Shown piece by piece: positions 1 through 5,612 of a stretch of DNA of 5,736 bases. Source of the stretch: Candidatus Bipolaricaulota bacterium (GTDB taxonomy: Bacteria; Bipolaricaulota; Bipolaricaulia; Bipolaricaulales; Bipolaricaulaceae); NCBI GenBank assembly GCA_021129895.1, contig JAJOKL010000018.1, positions 1-5,736 of the forward strand, in the 5' to 3' direction. Within the stretch, counting starts at the first letter, position 1. Each line of letters begins with the position of its first letter. The notes beneath the pieces are model-generated. The model saw only the letters and a program-made list of their open reading frames with translations, was not told the DNA's origin and did not search any database. The translations under genes were made by a program, and so were the position numbers.

Positions 1-258
1 CCGGCTCCCTGGGGAGGAAGGGTATTTCACCCGGCTGCGGCGGCGCTTGAGCTGAATCGATCTCCCAAGCGTGCATCCCAAACAGGTCAGCTAGCAAGAA
101 ATCGTCCCGCCGCCGGCCCCACTCGTCGAAGAGGGAGGTTTCCCCAGTAGCGATAAGCACCCCCCGGCCGCCACATATGCCCTGATGGCCTCCGTCGCCT
201 CCTCGGACATCGCGGCCCAGGAGGGGGCGATCACCAGAGCGTGCCCCGCAAACTTCAG
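1..258 (-). pseudogene. Frameshifted, 5'-truncated fragment of a glycoside-hydrolase-type protein (beta-galactosidase trimerisation-like domain)
   Basis: Reading the minus strand from about 258 gives KFAGHALVIAPSWAAM and then SEEATEAIRAYVAAGG, up to position 160. After that the frame is lost (next residues CLSLLG, then a stop). In the neighbouring frame the protein resumes at 160 with VLIATGETSLFDEWG, followed by RRRDDFLLADLFGMHAW, and stays open to the window edge. Joined, this resembles the Rossmann-like domain of GH42-type beta-galactosidases and related putative glycoside hydrolases, whose recalled signature is a GG-L-(V/I)AT-ETSL-(Y/F)DEWG run ending in DF-LADLFG. The two frames join exactly if the run of six C at 160-165 had a seventh base, so one base is missing. 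Upstream of 258 no start codon, ribosome site or family-like sequence is seen, so the N-terminal catalytic part also seems lost. The break could be a real pseudogene or a homopolymer sequencing error. The family assignment is from memory of the motif. Confidence 0.7.
160..165 (-). other. Frameshift site: homopolymer run of six C (six G on the coding strand)
   Basis: On the minus strand the codons GCG GCC GGG GGG encode AAGG. A seventh G would make the next codon GTG and restore V-L-I-A-T-G-E-T in the downstream frame. With only six, translation passes into a frame that stops within about 25 codons. Mononucleotide runs are typical places both for natural slippage and for sequencing error, and the sequence alone cannot tell which applies. 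Confidence 0.75.
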
Positions 259-283
259 AGGAGTGGGGCAGGCTCTCGGCCGG

Positions 284-302
284 CCCGGTTCTGCGAACCG
301 GG
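284..302. repeat. Perfect 8-bp inverted repeat (hairpin) in the spacer
   Basis: CCCGGTTC at 284-291 is the exact reverse complement of GAACCGGG at 295-302, separated by the loop TGC; a G-T wobble at 283/303 can extend it. There is no T-run directly after it on either strand, so it is not a canonical intrinsic terminator. It lies close to where similarity of the minus-strand glycoside-hydrolase remnant stops, so it might mark a deletion junction or be a remnant of a small repeat. It is about 140 bases upstream of lspA. Function unknown. Confidence 0.6.
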
Positions 303-426
303 TTAAAGGGGCTTTTGGAGATTTGGGATTGGGAACCGGCGATCGGGTTGCAAGGTCTGCCTTGATGGGAAGGCACCCTCCGCAGGCCCTGTTAGCGTCC
401 CCTGGCGGGCGGCCGCAGCGGTGTGG

Positions 427-432
427 TAGACT
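427..432 (+). promoter_or_regulatory. Candidate -10 element of a leaderless lspA promoter
   Basis: TAGACT fits the TAnnnT form of a -10 hexamer and ends 8 bases before the ATG at 441. There is no purine-rich ribosome site before that ATG, so a transcript beginning at or next to the start codon is the simplest reading. No good -35 hexamer is present at the usual distance (404-409 reads GGCGGG), which keeps this call tentative. Confidence 0.4.
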
Positions 433-440
433 TCCTCGCT

Positions 441-878
441 ATGCGACGCTGGCCTTATCCGGCCTTGGGGCTCTTGATCCTCGCCGTTGACCGGCTCACC
501 AAAGCCTGGGTCGCCTCCTCCCTGGCGCCGGGGGAGTCCGTGCCCTTGCTGGACGGCCTGCTCCGGCTCACGCGGGTGCACAACCCCGGGGGGGCGTTCG
601 GCCTCTTCCCCCAGCACCGCACCGCGTTCCTGATCCTCTCCGGTGGGGTGGCCCTGGTTTTGACCTTCGCGCTGGGGCTGGGCGGGAACCGGTGGCTGAG
701 GTTGGGCGGGGCACTCCTTTGGGCCGGGGCCTGGGGCAACTTCATCGATAGGTTGGCTTACGGGTACGTGCTGGACTTCCTAGAGCTACCCCGATTCCTC
801 GTGTTCAACGTGGCGGATTCGGCAGTGGTAGTGGGGGCGGTGTTGCTCGCGGTGGGGCTGGTGTGGAGGAGCACGTGA
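441..878 (+). CDS. lspA: Lipoprotein signal peptidase (signal peptidase II)
   Basis: Integral membrane aspartyl protease that cuts the signal peptide from diacylglyceryl-modified prolipoproteins at the cytoplasmic membrane. From the ATG at 441 it has 145 residues, slightly short for the family. The conserved blocks are all visible: D17 in the first membrane segment (LAVDRLTKAW), N48 to G54 (NPGGAFG), G99-N100-F-I-D103-R104, and F122-N123-V-A-D126. D103 and D126 correspond to the catalytic aspartate pair of the family. Four hydrophobic segments lie at roughly residues 6-17, 62-80, 88-102 and 121-142. An in-frame GTG at 423 would add six residues, but it lacks a ribosome site and would overlap the candidate -10 element, so the ATG is preferred. 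The 3' end overlaps tmk by four bases (GTGA), which indicates translational coupling. Confidence 0.95.
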   Translation: MRRWPYPALGLLILAVDRLTKAWVASSLAPGESVPLLDGLLRLTRVHNPGGAFGLFPQHRTAFLILSGGVALVLTFALGLGGNRWLRLGGALLWAGAWGNFIDRLAYGYVLDFLELPRFLVFNVADSAVVVGAVLLAVGLVWRST

Positions 879-1477
879 AGCCGCTGTTCGTGGTGTTGGA
901 GGGACCGGACGCCTCGGGCAAATCCACCCAGCTCAGGCTGCTGGCGGAGCAACTGGCGGCCCGCAACATCCCCCACCTCACCACCCGGGAGCCGGGGGGC
1001 ACCCCCCTGGGGCAGGAGCTACGAGGCCTGCTTTTAGATCCCCACCGGGACATCCGCCCCTTAACTGAGCTCCTTCTCATGGTGGCGGATCGACACGAAC
1101 ACGTGGAGCGGGTAATCCGCCCCGCCTTGGCCGAGGGGAAATGGGTGCTCTGCTCCCGCTACACCCTGTCCACCATGGCCTATCAGGGCTACGGCCGGGG
1201 CGTGGACCTGGAGCTGCTCCGACAGCTGAACGAGCTGGCCACCGGGGGGTTGGAGCCGGACTACGTGTTCCTGCTGGACCTCCCCCCCCAGGTCGCCTAC
1301 CAGCGTACACGGGTGCAGGACAGGTTCGAAGGGGAGGGCTTGGAGTTCTTCACCCAGGTGCGAGCCGCTTATCTTGAGCTCATCCGCTCCGTGCCCCGGG
1401 GGTACGTGATCGACGCCACCAGGCCCCCCGAGCAGGTGTGCCGCGAGATCCTGGCCCGGCTCCCTTTGCCCGGGTAA
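875..1477 (+). CDS. tmk: Thymidylate kinase (dTMP kinase)
   Basis: Phosphorylates dTMP to dTDP with ATP, an essential cytosolic step of dTTP synthesis. The 200-residue protein has the P-loop at 10-18 (GPDASGKST), the dTMP-binding REPGG at 38-42, ADRHEH at 71-76, and a substrate-site block SRYTLSTMAYQGYGRG at 94-109. The LID segment has basic residues (R144, R146, R150) while the P-loop has no Arg, which fits the E. coli-like type II enzymes. Unusually, the first residue of the DR(Y/H/F) motif is Ser94 rather than Asp. The GTG at 875 is chosen because it overlaps the lspA stop as GTGA, lies 4 bases after GGAGGA (865-870), and gives the family-typical MKPLFVVLEG start. A GTG at 863 would add four residues (MEEH) but sits upstream of that ribosome site. 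It probably shares an operon with lspA and dnaN. Confidence 0.95.
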   Translation: MKPLFVVLEGPDASGKSTQLRLLAEQLAARNIPHLTTREPGGTPLGQELRGLLLDPHRDIRPLTELLLMVADRHEHVERVIRPALAEGKWVLCSRYTLSTMAYQGYGRGVDLELLRQLNELATGGLEPDYVFLLDLPPQVAYQRTRVQDRFEGEGLEFFTQVRAAYLELIRSVPRGYVIDATRPPEQVCREILARLPLPG

Positions 1478-1487
1478 CATGCAAGTA

Positions 1488-1506
1488 GGGAGCCCTGTTG
1501 GCTCCC
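1488..1506 (+). promoter_or_regulatory. Hairpin between tmk and dnaN, possible attenuator or processing site
   Basis: GGGAGCC (1488-1494) and GGCTCCC (1500-1506) form a perfect 7-bp, very GC-rich stem with the 5-base loop CTGTT, 10 bases after the tmk stop. No T-run follows, so it is not a canonical intrinsic terminator. It leaves the dnaN ribosome site free. It could stabilise the upstream message, mark an RNase processing point, or reduce read-through. Any role is inference. Confidence 0.55.
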
Positions 1507-1523
1507 CGGCAAGCTCCGCTGAT

Positions 1524-1531
1524 GAGGAGGG
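1524..1531 (+). promoter_or_regulatory. Strong ribosome binding site of dnaN
   Basis: GAGGAGGG contains a full AGGAGG core (1525-1530), with 4 bases between the core and the ATG at 1535. It fixes the dnaN start. An in-frame GTG a few codons inside, or other starts, have no comparable site. Confidence 0.7.
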
Positions 1532-1534
1532 AAG

Positions 1535-2674
1535 ATGGAGATCGTATGCGGCCGGGAGGACTTGATGTTCGGTGTCAAGACTACCAGCCACGCCCTGGGC
1601 GGGCGGACCTCCATGCCCATCCTGGGCGGGATCCGATTTCGGGGCACTCCTGGGGGGATGGAACTCGCGGCCACCGACTTGGAGCGGGCCATCCGCTGTC
1701 AGGTCCCGGCCAAGGTGGACGGTGAGGGCACGGTGGTTTGCCCGGGGCAAGTGTTGGCTCAACTGGTGACCCGGCTCCCGGAAGCCGATCAAGTGAGCCT
1801 CACCGAGGTGGATGGAAAGGTCCGGCTCCAATGCGGGGAGGCGGTGTTCGACCTCCTCACCATGGCCGCGGACGACTTCCCTGAACTCGCCCGCCCCAGT
1901 GGCGATCCCCTGTGCAAGCTGCCCTTGTCTTCCTTCCTCAGGGCCATCTCCCAGACCGCCTTCGCCGCCCTCAAGGCGTCTGAGACCACCCGACTCGCCC
2001 TCACTGGGGTAGACCTGGTGTTCCGCGACGGGGCGCTGAAACTGGCCGCCACCAACGGTTACCGGCTGGCGATAAAGCGGGTGCTCGTGGAAGGCCTGCC
2101 CGAGGGGTATGAGGCCTCGTTCTTGGTTGATGCCCAGGTGTTGGGGGACCTGCATCGGGTGCTGTCCCCGGTGGAGGCGGAGGAAGTGGAGATCTACGCC
2201 GAGGATGGACAGCTTCATTTCTCCACCGGGCCGGTGCTGTTTTCCAGCCGGTTGATCCAGGAGCAGTTCCCGGATTTCGAGCGGGTGATCCCCCGCGACA
2301 ACGAGATCGGCCTGTTTTTGCCCCGGGAGGCGTTCTTGGACACCCTGCGCCGCCTGGAGATCACCGCCACCGAGGAGTCCGGGGCGGTGACCATCAAGGT
2401 CAGCCCCGATGAGACGGCAGTGGAGGTGCACTCCGCCTCCAAGGAGAAGGGGGAGGGGCACGAGCGGGTGCGGCTGTCGAAGGCCCCGGGCAAGGGGATC
2501 GAGATCGCGTTCAAGGCCGAGTATCTGATCGATGCCCTGCGGCGCATGGACTCCGAGCAGGTGGCGCTGTGGCTATCGGAACCCGACCGGGCAGGGCTGA
2601 TCGAACCCGCTGGGGACATCGCCCCAGGGGACGAGGGGTTCATCTACGTGTGCATGCCGGTGCGGCTCATCTGA
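1535..2674 (+). CDS. dnaN: DNA polymerase III beta subunit (sliding clamp)
   Basis: Forms the ring-shaped homodimer that encircles DNA and tethers the replicative polymerase and other partners. At 379 residues it is full length for a bacterial clamp with three similar domains (roughly 1-125, 126-250, 251-379). Family landmarks are the N-terminal LGGRTSMPILGGI (21-33), ATDLE (46-50), FPELAR at the domain 1/2 border (115-120), ATNGYRLA (172-179, the usual ATDGHRLA with two substitutions), QFPDFERVIP at the domain 2/3 border (244-253), FKAEYLIDAL (326-335), and the C-terminal YVCMPVRL (371-378), which forms part of the partner-binding pocket. It lies 57 bases after tmk and is not beside dnaA, gyrB or recF within the window, unlike the common oriC arrangement. 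It is probably co-transcribed with lspA and tmk. Confidence 0.96.
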   Translation: MEIVCGREDLMFGVKTTSHALGGRTSMPILGGIRFRGTPGGMELAATDLERAIRCQVPAKVDGEGTVVCPGQVLAQLVTRLPEADQVSLTEVDGKVRLQCGEAVFDLLTMAADDFPELARPSGDPLCKLPLSSFLRAISQTAFAALKASETTRLALTGVDLVFRDGALKLAATNGYRLAIKRVLVEGLPEGYEASFLVDAQVLGDLHRVLSPVEAEEVEIYAEDGQLHFSTGPVLFSSRLIQEQFPDFERVIPRDNEIGLFLPREAFLDTLRRLEITATEESGAVTIKVSPDETAVEVHSASKEKGEGHERVRLSKAPGKGIEIAFKAEYLIDALRRMDSEQVALWLSEPDRAGLIEPAGDIAPGDEGFIYVCMPVRLI

Positions 2675-2714
2675 CCCGAGCCAAAGGCCTCGCCCGGAGC
2701 TAAAAGCGGTTTTA

Positions 2715-2737
2715 AAAAGGGGGCCGGTCTGCCAGCT
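2715..2737 (-). terminator. alaS: Weak intrinsic terminator candidate for alaS
   Basis: Read on the minus strand, a short stem GCTGG/CCGGC (one G-T pair) with loop CAGA is followed by four C and a run of five T. The stem is short and the C stretch separates it from the T-run, so it would be a poor terminator. It is listed because it is the only stem-plus-T-run in the direction of alaS transcription, some 160 bases after the stop codon. Confidence 0.25.
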
Positions 2738-2745
2738 TGCGATCA

Positions 2746-2793
2746 ACCATCGAGGGCACAAAGATCTACCATCAACACGCAAAGGCGCGAAGC
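2746..2793. repeat. Two imperfect copies of a 22-base unit plus a CGCAAAG-type motif
   Basis: ACCATCGAGGGCACAAAG (2746-2763) is followed by ACCATCAACACGCAAAG (2768-2784), sharing ACCATC at a spacing of 22 bases and CAAAG at 21. The second copy runs into GCGCGAAGCG, so ACGCAAAG and GCGCGAAG read as degenerate heptamer-like units. Two degenerate copies are weak evidence; this may be a decayed intergenic repeat. Confidence 0.35.
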
Positions 2794-2898
2794 GATTAGG
2801 ATTTCAGTCCTACAAGATTTTCCCTGTGCACTCAGTGGTCCCTATTGTTGATCGGAGTTCATGAACAGGGCCGGATGGTCGGGGAGTTTCAAAACATT

Positions 2899-5511
2899 CT
2901 AAGCGTCCAGAAGCTTTTCCCGAGCTGCCTCTATAGCTTCCTGAACGGCCTGGGGGAGCGCGGCGGCGTTCGGGCCTCCCCCCTGGGCGAAGGTGGGGCG
3001 GCCACCGCCCTTCCCGCCCAAGGCTTGGGCAGCTACCCGCCCCAGCTCCCCGGCGTGCAGGCGCTCCGTCGTCACCTTCACCACCACTATCCCCCGCTCT
3101 CCGGCCTGGGTCCCCAAGATCACCGCGCACTGGCCCAGGCGTTCTGCTAGCCGGTCTACCAGCTGCTTGGCCGCCTCTGGGCCCCCTTCTACTACCGTCC
3201 CCAGGAGCTTCACCCCTCCTACTTCTTCAGCCCGGGAGACGAGCTCCAAGGCCTGCAGGGAGGCCAGTTTCTCCTCCAAGGAGGAGAGCTCCTTGCGCAA
3301 GCTGGAAACCTCGGCGGAGAGCTTCTCCACCGCCTGGGCGAGTTCCCCCTCCGGTACCTTGAGGAGGCGAGCCAGGGCCCGTCGCTCGTCCCGGATCCCG
3401 GCCAGGTACGCCCGGGCCTTCTCCCCTACCAGGGCTCGGATCCTGCGGGTGCCGGCGGCCACCGCCTCCTCGGAGAGGATCACGATGGGGCCGATCTCGC
3501 CAGTGCACCGCACATGGGTGCCCCCGCATAGCTCGGCCGACACCCCGGGCACCTCCACTACCCGGACCTTTTCTTTGCCCCGGTACTCCTCCTCGAAGTG
3601 GGCGATGGCACCATAGGCCTTGGCCTCCTCCAGGAACATCTCCTGGACCTTGAGGGCGATGTCGGAGAGGACGGGCTGGAACGCCTCCCGCTCAACTCGG
3701 GAGAGCTCCTCCTCGGAGAGGGCGGCGAAGTGGGTGAAGTCGAACCGCAGCTCCTCCGGCCCCACCCAAGAGCCGGCCTGGATCACGTGCTCCCCTAAGG
3801 TCTTCCTCAAGGCAGCGTGGAGGAGGTGAGTGGCGGTATGAGCTCGCTCGATCCCCCGCCGGCGCGGTTCGTCCACGGCCAGCCGGCACTTGTCCCCAGG
3901 TCGGAACTCTCCCTCCAGTACCCGTACGAAGTGGAGGGTGCCCTGGGGGGATTTCTGGACGTCGGTGACCTTCGCCTTGCCAGGGCGAGACAGGTTTTCC
4001 ACCCAGCCGGTATCGGCGATCTGCCCGCCGGCCTCAGCGTAGAACGGGGTTGCTGAGAAGACAAACCGCGCTTCCCCCTCCCGCACCACCGGGAGCTCAG
4101 TCCCGGCCGTGTCCAAGACGGCAAGGAGTTCCGCCTCGGCCTCCAGGGTCTCGTACCCCAGGAAGGGGGTGGTGCGGGTGGCCACCACCTCGGCGGAGGT
4201 GGCACCACCCTCGTAGGTGGCCACGCTGCGGGAGCGGGCCCGCTGCCTTTCCATGGCCCGTTCGAACCCCTCCCGGTCCACTTGCACCCCGGCCTCCGCC
4301 GCGATCTCCTCGGTGAGCTCCAACGGGAAGCCGTAGGTGTCGTAGAGCTCGAACGCCGCCTCCCCAGGGAGGGTATCCCCCGGGGGGAGCCCGGACAGGA
4401 GCTCCCGCAGCCGGTTCTCGCCGGCCCGTAGGGTACGGCGGAACGATCGCTCCTCCTTGGTTAGCACTTGCTCCACCAGCTTCCGCCGCTCCACGATCTC
4501 CGGGTAGATGTCCCCCAGCGTGGTCACCACCGGCTCCACCAGCCGCACCAGGATCCCCTCGGGGAGCTCCAGCCGGTCCGCGGCCCGCACCGCCCGCCTG
4601 AGCACCCGCCGGAGCACGTATCCTTGCTTCTCGTTCCCCGGCAGCACCCCGTCGGCGATCAGGAACACCAGCGCCCGAATGTGGTCGGCAATTAGGTTCC
4701 GTAGGTTCTCGTAACCCGTCACGCGTAACGCGTCACGCGTCACCAGCGCTTCGATTTCCTGGCAGACTGGGCGAAAGAGATCGGTGTCGAAGTCGGACAT
4801 CACCCCTTCCAGGACGGCGGTGGTGCGCTCCAGGCCCATGCCGGTGTCGATGTTCTTGCGGGCGAGTTCCTTCAGGGTGCCGTCCGGCTGGGCGTCGTAT
4901 TGCATGAACACCAGGTTCCAGATCTCGGAGAACCGCTGACAGTCGCAGGCCGGCCCTTGGCAGTGGGGGCCACAGGCATGCTCCTCCCCCCAATCCCAGA
5001 AGATCTCGGTATCCGGGCCGCAAGGCCCTTTCCCCCCCACCGGCCCCCACCAGTTGTGCTCCTTGCCGAGGCGCACGATCCTCTCCGGGGGGATCCCGAT
5101 CACGTCCCGCCAGATGGCGTAGGCCTCGTCGTCCTCCTCGTAGACCGAGACCCACAACCGCTCCTTCGGAAGCTCGAGTACCTCGGTGAGGAACCCCCAG
5201 GCGAGCTTTATCGCCCCCTCCTTGAAGTAGTCCCCGAACGAGAAGTTCCCCAGCATCTCGAAGAAGGTGTGGTGGTAGGCGGTGGTGCCCACCCGTTCGA
5301 TGTCGGTGGTGCGGAAGCATTTCTGGCAGGTGGTGACGCGGGGGTACTTGGGGGGGACCTTGCCCCAGAAGATGTCCTTGAACTGGACCATCCCGGCGGA
5401 GGTGAAAAGCAAGGTGGGGTCCTCCGGAATGAGGCTGGCCGACGGCAACCTCTTGTGCCCGTTCCTCTCGAAGAAGGAGAGGTATGCCTCCCTGAGCTCG
5501 CGACTGTTCAT
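2899..5511 (-). CDS. alaS: Alanyl-tRNA synthetase
   Basis: Class II synthetase that charges tRNA-Ala in the cytosol and hydrolyses mischarged Ser/Gly-tRNA-Ala. From the ATG at 5511 it has 870 residues, close to the usual length. The catalytic core shows motif 1 around DPTLLFTSAGMVQFKD (31-46), motif 2 with R67 and MLGNFSFGDYF (86-96), and motif 3 DTGMGLER (222-229). A Cys-rich insert has C180, C184, C189 and C191 before FSEIWNLVFMQY. The tRNA-recognition part carries DGVLPGNEKQGYVLRRVLRRAVR-like sequence (288-309). The editing domain has its zinc ligands H558, H562 (HxxxH) and C662, H666 (CxxxH). A predicted coiled coil (about 725-758) leads to the C-terminal DHHA1-type glycine block GGKGGGRPTFAQGGG (832-846). 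A GTG at 5538 would add nine residues but precedes the likely -10 element, so it is rejected. A heptamer tandem repeat underlies residues 257-268. Confidence 0.97.
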   Translation of the reverse strand: MNSRELREAYLSFFERNGHKRLPSASLIPEDPTLLFTSAGMVQFKDIFWGKVPPKYPRVTTCQKCFRTTDIERVGTTAYHHTFFEMLGNFSFGDYFKEGAIKLAWGFLTEVLELPKERLWVSVYEEDDEAYAIWRDVIGIPPERIVRLGKEHNWWGPVGGKGPCGPDTEIFWDWGEEHACGPHCQGPACDCQRFSEIWNLVFMQYDAQPDGTLKELARKNIDTGMGLERTTAVLEGVMSDFDTDLFRPVCQEIEALVTRDALRVTGYENLRNLIADHIRALVFLIADGVLPGNEKQGYVLRRVLRRAVRAADRLELPEGILVRLVEPVVTTLGDIYPEIVERRKLVEQVLTKEERSFRRTLRAGENRLRELLSGLPPGDTLPGEAAFELYDTYGFPLELTEEIAAEAGVQVDREGFERAMERQRARSRSVATYEGGATSAEVVATRTTPFLGYETLEAEAELLAVLDTAGTELPVVREGEARFVFSATPFYAEAGGQIADTGWVENLSRPGKAKVTDVQKSPQGTLHFVRVLEGEFRPGDKCRLAVDEPRRRGIERAHTATHLLHAALRKTLGEHVIQAGSWVGPEELRFDFTHFAALSEEELSRVEREAFQPVLSDIALKVQEMFLEEAKAYGAIAHFEEEYRGKEKVRVVEVPGVSAELCGGTHVRCTGEIGPIVILSEEAVAAGTRRIRALVGEKARAYLAGIRDERRALARLLKVPEGELAQAVEKLSAEVSSLRKELSSLEEKLASLQALELVSRAEEVGGVKLLGTVVEGGPEAAKQLVDRLAERLGQCAVILGTQAGERGIVVVKVTTERLHAGELGRVAAQALGGKGGGRPTFAQGGGPNAAALPQAVQEAIEAAREKLLDA
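4709..4743 (-). repeat. alaS: Five tandem heptamers inside alaS
   Basis: On the coding (minus) strand the units are GTGACGC, GTGACGC, GTTACGC, GTGACGG and GTTACGA, without gaps, starting exactly at the codon of V257. Because 7 is not a multiple of 3, each unit is read in a different frame and three units encode seven residues: VTRDALR (257-263), followed by VTGYENL (264-270). The array lies just before the conserved LIADHIRA segment, in what is normally a short variable linker. Gain or loss of one unit would shift the reading frame. Confidence 0.85.
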
Positions 5512-5518
5512 GACAGGG

Positions 5519-5524
5519 ATTTTA
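5519..5524 (-). promoter_or_regulatory. -10 element of alaS, leaderless type
   Basis: On the minus strand TAAAAT matches the -10 consensus at five of six bases and ends 7 bases before the ATG at 5511. No ribosome site precedes the ATG. Transcription would therefore start at or next to the start codon, leaving no room for a T-box or other leader control. No clear -35 is visible at 16-18 bases upstream. Confidence 0.5.
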
Positions 5525-5554
5525 GCGGGGTGTCTCACCCGGTGCAGCGGGGAG

Positions 5555-5584
5555 CTGGCAGGGCCTAAGGACCTGGCGTATAGT
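5555..5584 (+). promoter_or_regulatory. Promoter of the ABC permease gene
   Basis: TATAGT at 5579-5584 is a good -10 hexamer. CTGGCA at 5555-5560, 18 bases upstream, is a partial -35 match. Transcription would begin near 5591, giving a leader of about 20 bases with the ribosome site. It lies back to back with the alaS promoter in a 101-base divergent spacer. Confidence 0.5.
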
Positions 5585-5598
5585 TGTGCCCGACGTTT

Positions 5599-5604
5599 GG
5601 AGGG
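5599..5604 (+). promoter_or_regulatory. Ribosome binding site of the ABC permease gene
   Basis: GGAGGG lies 8 bases before the ATG at 5613, ideal spacing. It supports this start and contrasts with the site-less starts of lspA and alaS. Confidence 0.7.
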
Positions 5605-5612
5605 AACCGGAT

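Larger units (their letters stand above)
2675..2898. other. Convergent intergenic spacer between dnaN and alaS, comparatively AT-rich, no gene seen
   Basis: Both flanking genes end here, so transcription stops are expected, but no textbook terminator is present. An A/T tract (TAAAAGCGGTTTTA, 2701-2714) forms a weak 5-bp stem with loop GCGG. For the alaS direction, GCTGG-CAGA-CCGGC can fold with one G-T pair and is followed on the minus strand by CCCC and then TTTTT, a weak terminator candidate (about 2715-2737). A small hairpin TAGGA-TTTCAG-TCCTA lies at 2797-2812, and a perfect 10-bp palindrome GTTCATGAAC at 2857-2866. No tRNA cloverleaf, ribosome-site-supported ORF or CRISPR-type repeat was found. 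Confidence 0.6.

Noticed and set aside
185..490. Plus-strand open frame before and overlapping lspA
   Set aside because: It has no ribosome site and no recognisable domain. It overlaps both the minus-strand glycoside-hydrolase remnant and the start of lspA.
303..617. Minus-strand open frame opposite lspA
   Set aside because: It is antisense to conserved lspA codons, in a different frame from the glycoside-hydrolase remnant, and shows no family features.
1061..2461. Long minus-strand open frame of 466 codons opposite tmk and dnaN
   Set aside because: It is antisense to two clear housekeeping genes, with low-complexity composition rich in Gly, His, Leu, Pro and Gln. This is what a GC-rich coding strand gives in an opposing frame, and no family is recognisable.
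2675..2898. tRNA, small RNA gene or CRISPR repeat in the convergent spacer
   Set aside because: No T-arm or cloverleaf pairing, no CCA end, and no regularly spaced identical repeats. Only short, imperfect inverted and direct repeats are present.
4900..5568. Plus-strand open frame of 222 codons opposite the start of alaS
   Set aside because: It is a shadow of the alaS codons with a repetitive Pro/Leu/Gly composition and no ribosome site, and it runs across the alaS promoter.
5512..5612. T-box or other amino-acid-responsive leader for alaS
   Set aside because: The likely -10 lies 7 bases before the ATG, so there is no leader; no T-box-like sequence is seen in the divergent spacer.
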